From assembly GCA_023639215.1 (NCBI GenBank), contig CP097899.1, positions 875,501-939,500 of the forward strand: a DNA stretch of 64,000 bases, read 5' to 3'. Shown one piece after another: positions 62,205 to 64,000 of the stretch. The translations under genes and the position numbers were made by a program. The notes beneath the pieces are model-generated. The model was not told the DNA's origin, made no database searches, and saw only the letters and a program-made list of their open reading frames with translations. This DNA is from Candidatus Pristimantibacillus lignocellulolyticus. Its GTDB lineage: Bacteria; Bacillota; Bacilli; Paenibacillales; Paenibacillaceae. The stretch's first letter is position 1. The number at the start of each line of letters is the position of its first letter.

Positions 62205-62819
62205 CTAAGAAGACAATCCAACAGATTGTTCTATGTACTGATTATCCTGAACTGCTTTTAGCATAAATGTAGCTACATCTGCCCTCGCAATATTATAGCC
62301 TTTAGGCGCTCCTCCATGAAGCACTTCACTATAAGTGCCTACCAATGGACCATTCGTTAAACTCATCGGTCGTGCTATCGTCCAGCGAAGCTTACTAGCA
62401 ACTAATGACCCATACGCTTTTGTGTGATCTGCTAAAACTTTACGAAGGACGAACATAGCCAATTTGCCCATCATACCTTTTAGCTCTTTGTGAATACCTG
62501 CGGAAGCACAATAAACTATTCGTTCGATATTATGTTGCTTCATTCCTTCAATTAAATGCTGCGTAACGGTAGACATAAGTGTAGAAGCACCAAGATTTTT
62601 CCCACCTATGGTACAGATGACAGCATCATGACCTTGCATTGCAGTGATCACACTATTTTTGTCTAACCCATCACCTTGAACGATTTGTAAATGAGCATGC
62701 TCTACTGATACTTTCGATGGATCCCTTACAAATGCCGTTACCTCATATCCCGCCTCTAAAGCTTGTTTTACAACCTCCTTACCAACACCACCTGTTGCAC
62801 CAATTACGAATAGTTTCAT
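62205..62819 (-). CDS. NAD(P)-binding protein, NmrA/SDR atypical family
   Basis: About 204 residues. Rossmann motif FVIGATGGVGKEVVKQAL, AFVRDPSKV (NADPH-type Arg) and IVQGDGLD, then VICTIGG. The Tyr-Lys pair is not in the usual place, typical of atypical SDRs such as YwnB. ATG at 62819 follows AAGG by about 8 bases; ATG 62825 overlaps that site. Likely a flavin or quinone reductase or a redox-sensing protein. Substrate unknown. Confidence 0.85.
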   Translation of the reverse strand: MKLFVIGATGGVGKEVVKQALEAGYEVTAFVRDPSKVSVEHAHLQIVQGDGLDKNSVITAMQGHDAVICTIGGKNLGASTLMSTVTQHLIEGMKQHNIERIVYCASAGIHKELKGMMGKLAMFVLRKVLADHTKAYGSLVASKLRWTIARPMSLTNGPLVGTYSEVLHGGAPKGYNIARADVATFMLKAVQDNQYIEQSVGLSS

Positions 62820-63054
62820 TGCCATACCTTCTTTCCCCTCTTCTTCTACCCTATAACTTATTCCGATGTTCTATCATATAACTATAAACTTTAATATGAC
62901 TCAATGGAAATACCTAATAACATCAGTTCATTAATTTTGCGTATTATCACAAAAATAACTATACAAAACTTATACAAATACTATACTATATAGTTACAAC
63001 ATCATTTTTCTATATACAAAATGAATAAAATGACTGCATGAGAGAGGTGTTTCC

Positions 63055-64000
63055 ATGGAACTTATTAATCACCGTACGTTTTATCATATGATCTTAACTG
63101 GAGCGCATCAGATTATAAGTAAAGAAAAAGAATTGAATAAAATTAACGTATTTCCTGTCGCTGATGGTGATACCGGTAGTAATCTCGCATACCTGATGAA
63201 GATGATTGTACGTGAGACCAAATGGATCGAACCATCCACTGAAATGTTAAATAAAATGAAAACAGCTTGCCTTCGTGGTTCTCGAGGTAATTCGGGGATG
63301 ATTTTCTCTCAGTTCATTATTTCCATGTGTGATTTTCTAAGTAAACATAACGAAATAAAAACAGAGCAATTTATTGAAATGTGTGAGTATTCGGTAGCTA
63401 GATCATATTACTCCGTGAATGAGCCACAAGAAGGGACAGTACTTACTGTTATGAAAGATTGGATCAATGTCATGAAAGACAATAGTAGCCAATCCACAGG
63501 CATTCTAGACGTGATGCAAGATTCATTCTCAGAAGTGTGTGTGTCACTAGAAAATACGAAGAACCAATTACCAGTGTTACAGCAACATAACGTTGTCGAT
63601 GCCGGAGCAAAAGGTTTCGTACATTTTCTACAAGGCTTAATTGACTCCATGAAAACGGGAACTCATCTTAACATAACGAAAGATGATGTAACTACGGAAT
63701 TGAGTTCCCTAGAAAATCTTACGATGTATTCGATGGTTGTTGATAACCATACTTTTTCAGATACAGACACTATCGTAAATCGTTATTGTTCTGAGTTTTT
63801 ATTCGATGTAACTACAAATTTAACGGAAATAAGACAGCAATTATCTTCACTCGGTGATTCTTTCATTGTCGTTGGAGATCAAAATCAAGGTAAAGTACAT
63901 ATTCATACAAATACTCCCGAGCGTGTGGCGGAAGTAATCAATGAGAATGGCTCTATCATTTATCAAAAGGTTGAGGATATGCAACGTCAGCATGAAACGC
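63055..64000 (+). CDS. DAK2-domain protein, FakA-like, 5' part (runs off the window)
   Basis: At least 315 codons open, no stop before 64000. NVFPVADGDTGSNLAYLM is the DAK-type nucleotide/Mg site (three Asp), RGSRGNSGMIFSQ and NEPQEGTVLTV follow, and VDAGAKGFVHFLQG closes the DhaL-like half. KVHIHTNTPERVAEV is the following domain seen in FakA/YloV. FakA phosphorylates fatty acids bound to FakB. The C-terminal part is missing, so a DegV fusion cannot be excluded. ATG at 63055 behind GAGAGGTG. Confidence 0.85.
   Translation, partial: MELINHRTFYHMILTGAHQIISKEKELNKINVFPVADGDTGSNLAYLMKMIVRETKWIEPSTEMLNKMKTACLRGSRGNSGMIFSQFIISMCDFLSKHNEIKTEQFIEMCEYSVARSYYSVNEPQEGTVLTVMKDWINVMKDNSSQSTGILDVMQDSFSEVCVSLENTKNQLPVLQQHNVVDAGAKGFVHFLQGLIDSMKTGTHLNITKDDVTTELSSLENLTMYSMVVDNHTFSDTDTIVNRYCSEFLFDVTTNLTEIRQQLSSLGDSFIVVGDQNQGKVHIHTNTPERVAEVINENGSIIYQKVEDMQRQHET

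Noticed and set aside
1..64000. Prophage, IS elements, tRNA or rRNA genes
   Set aside because: No integrase, transposase, phage structural gene, tRNA cloverleaf or rRNA-like stretch was recognised on either strand.

Overview
The window looks like chromosomal DNA of a low-GC Gram-positive spore-former of the Paenibacillaceae. The basis is AT-rich codon use, strong GGAGG-type ribosome sites, frequent GTG and TTG starts, YesM/YesN-type kinase and AraC-regulator pairs beside sugar ABC transporters, an S-layer-anchored GH16 enzyme, a YdjO-like cold-inducible protein and a FakA-like protein. No rRNA, tRNA, transposase, prophage or CRISPR array was seen. This is family-level inference from protein character only.

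Layout. 0.2-1.9 kb: a TetR regulator and alpha/beta-hydrolase operon whose promoter lies inside an 18-bp-arm palindrome. 2.0-6.1 kb: an NADH oxidase gene with three Rex/Fnr-like boxes, a secreted PPC-repeat protein, and a deleted remnant of the same oxidase gene. 6.6-7.4 kb: a ten-copy 65-bp tandem repeat. 7.4-12.9 kb: a five-gene oligopeptide ABC transporter. 13.7-20.8 kb: a seven-gene CDP-6-deoxyhexose pathway and glycosylation operon (RfbF, acyltransferase-like, reductase, C-methyltransferase, epimerase, glycosyltransferase, RfbG). 21-24.3 kb: a lipoprotein, a small membrane protein, an NCS2 permease and a tiny Cys-rich protein with an Fnr-type box at -41.5. 24.3-28.9 kb: a membrane protein, vWA protein and TelA operon punctuated by repeats. 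29.4-33.2 kb: DbpA-type helicase, a TRM11-like methyltransferase, YdjO and a Csp protein.

33.4-55.6 kb is the carbohydrate region. One seven-gene operon (binding protein, two permeases, GH20, kinase, regulator) probably handles N-acetylhexosamine oligosaccharides. The second group comprises a kinase/regulator pair, a GH31 glycosidase with a binding protein and two permeases, and a 1512-residue SLH-anchored GH16 protein. Three of these transcription units share a near-identical promoter spacer, which suggests one regulon. 55.9-64 kb: M42 peptidase, GNAT acetyltransferase beside a 51-bp repeat, a large membrane-anchored protein, an unrecognised Cys-rich protein, a DUF378 protein, an NAD(P)-binding protein and the start of a FakA/DAK2-like gene cut by the window end.

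The most unusual content is the non-coding repeat load. One dispersed element of about 168-172 bp (two subtypes, nine copies or partial copies) has terminal and internal inverted arms that change sequence between copies yet remain complementary, as expected for a structured RNA or palindromic DNA element. It occurs in tandem with a 187-189 bp period and often abuts stop codons. A separate leader repeat sits just upstream of the ribosome site of three unrelated genes.
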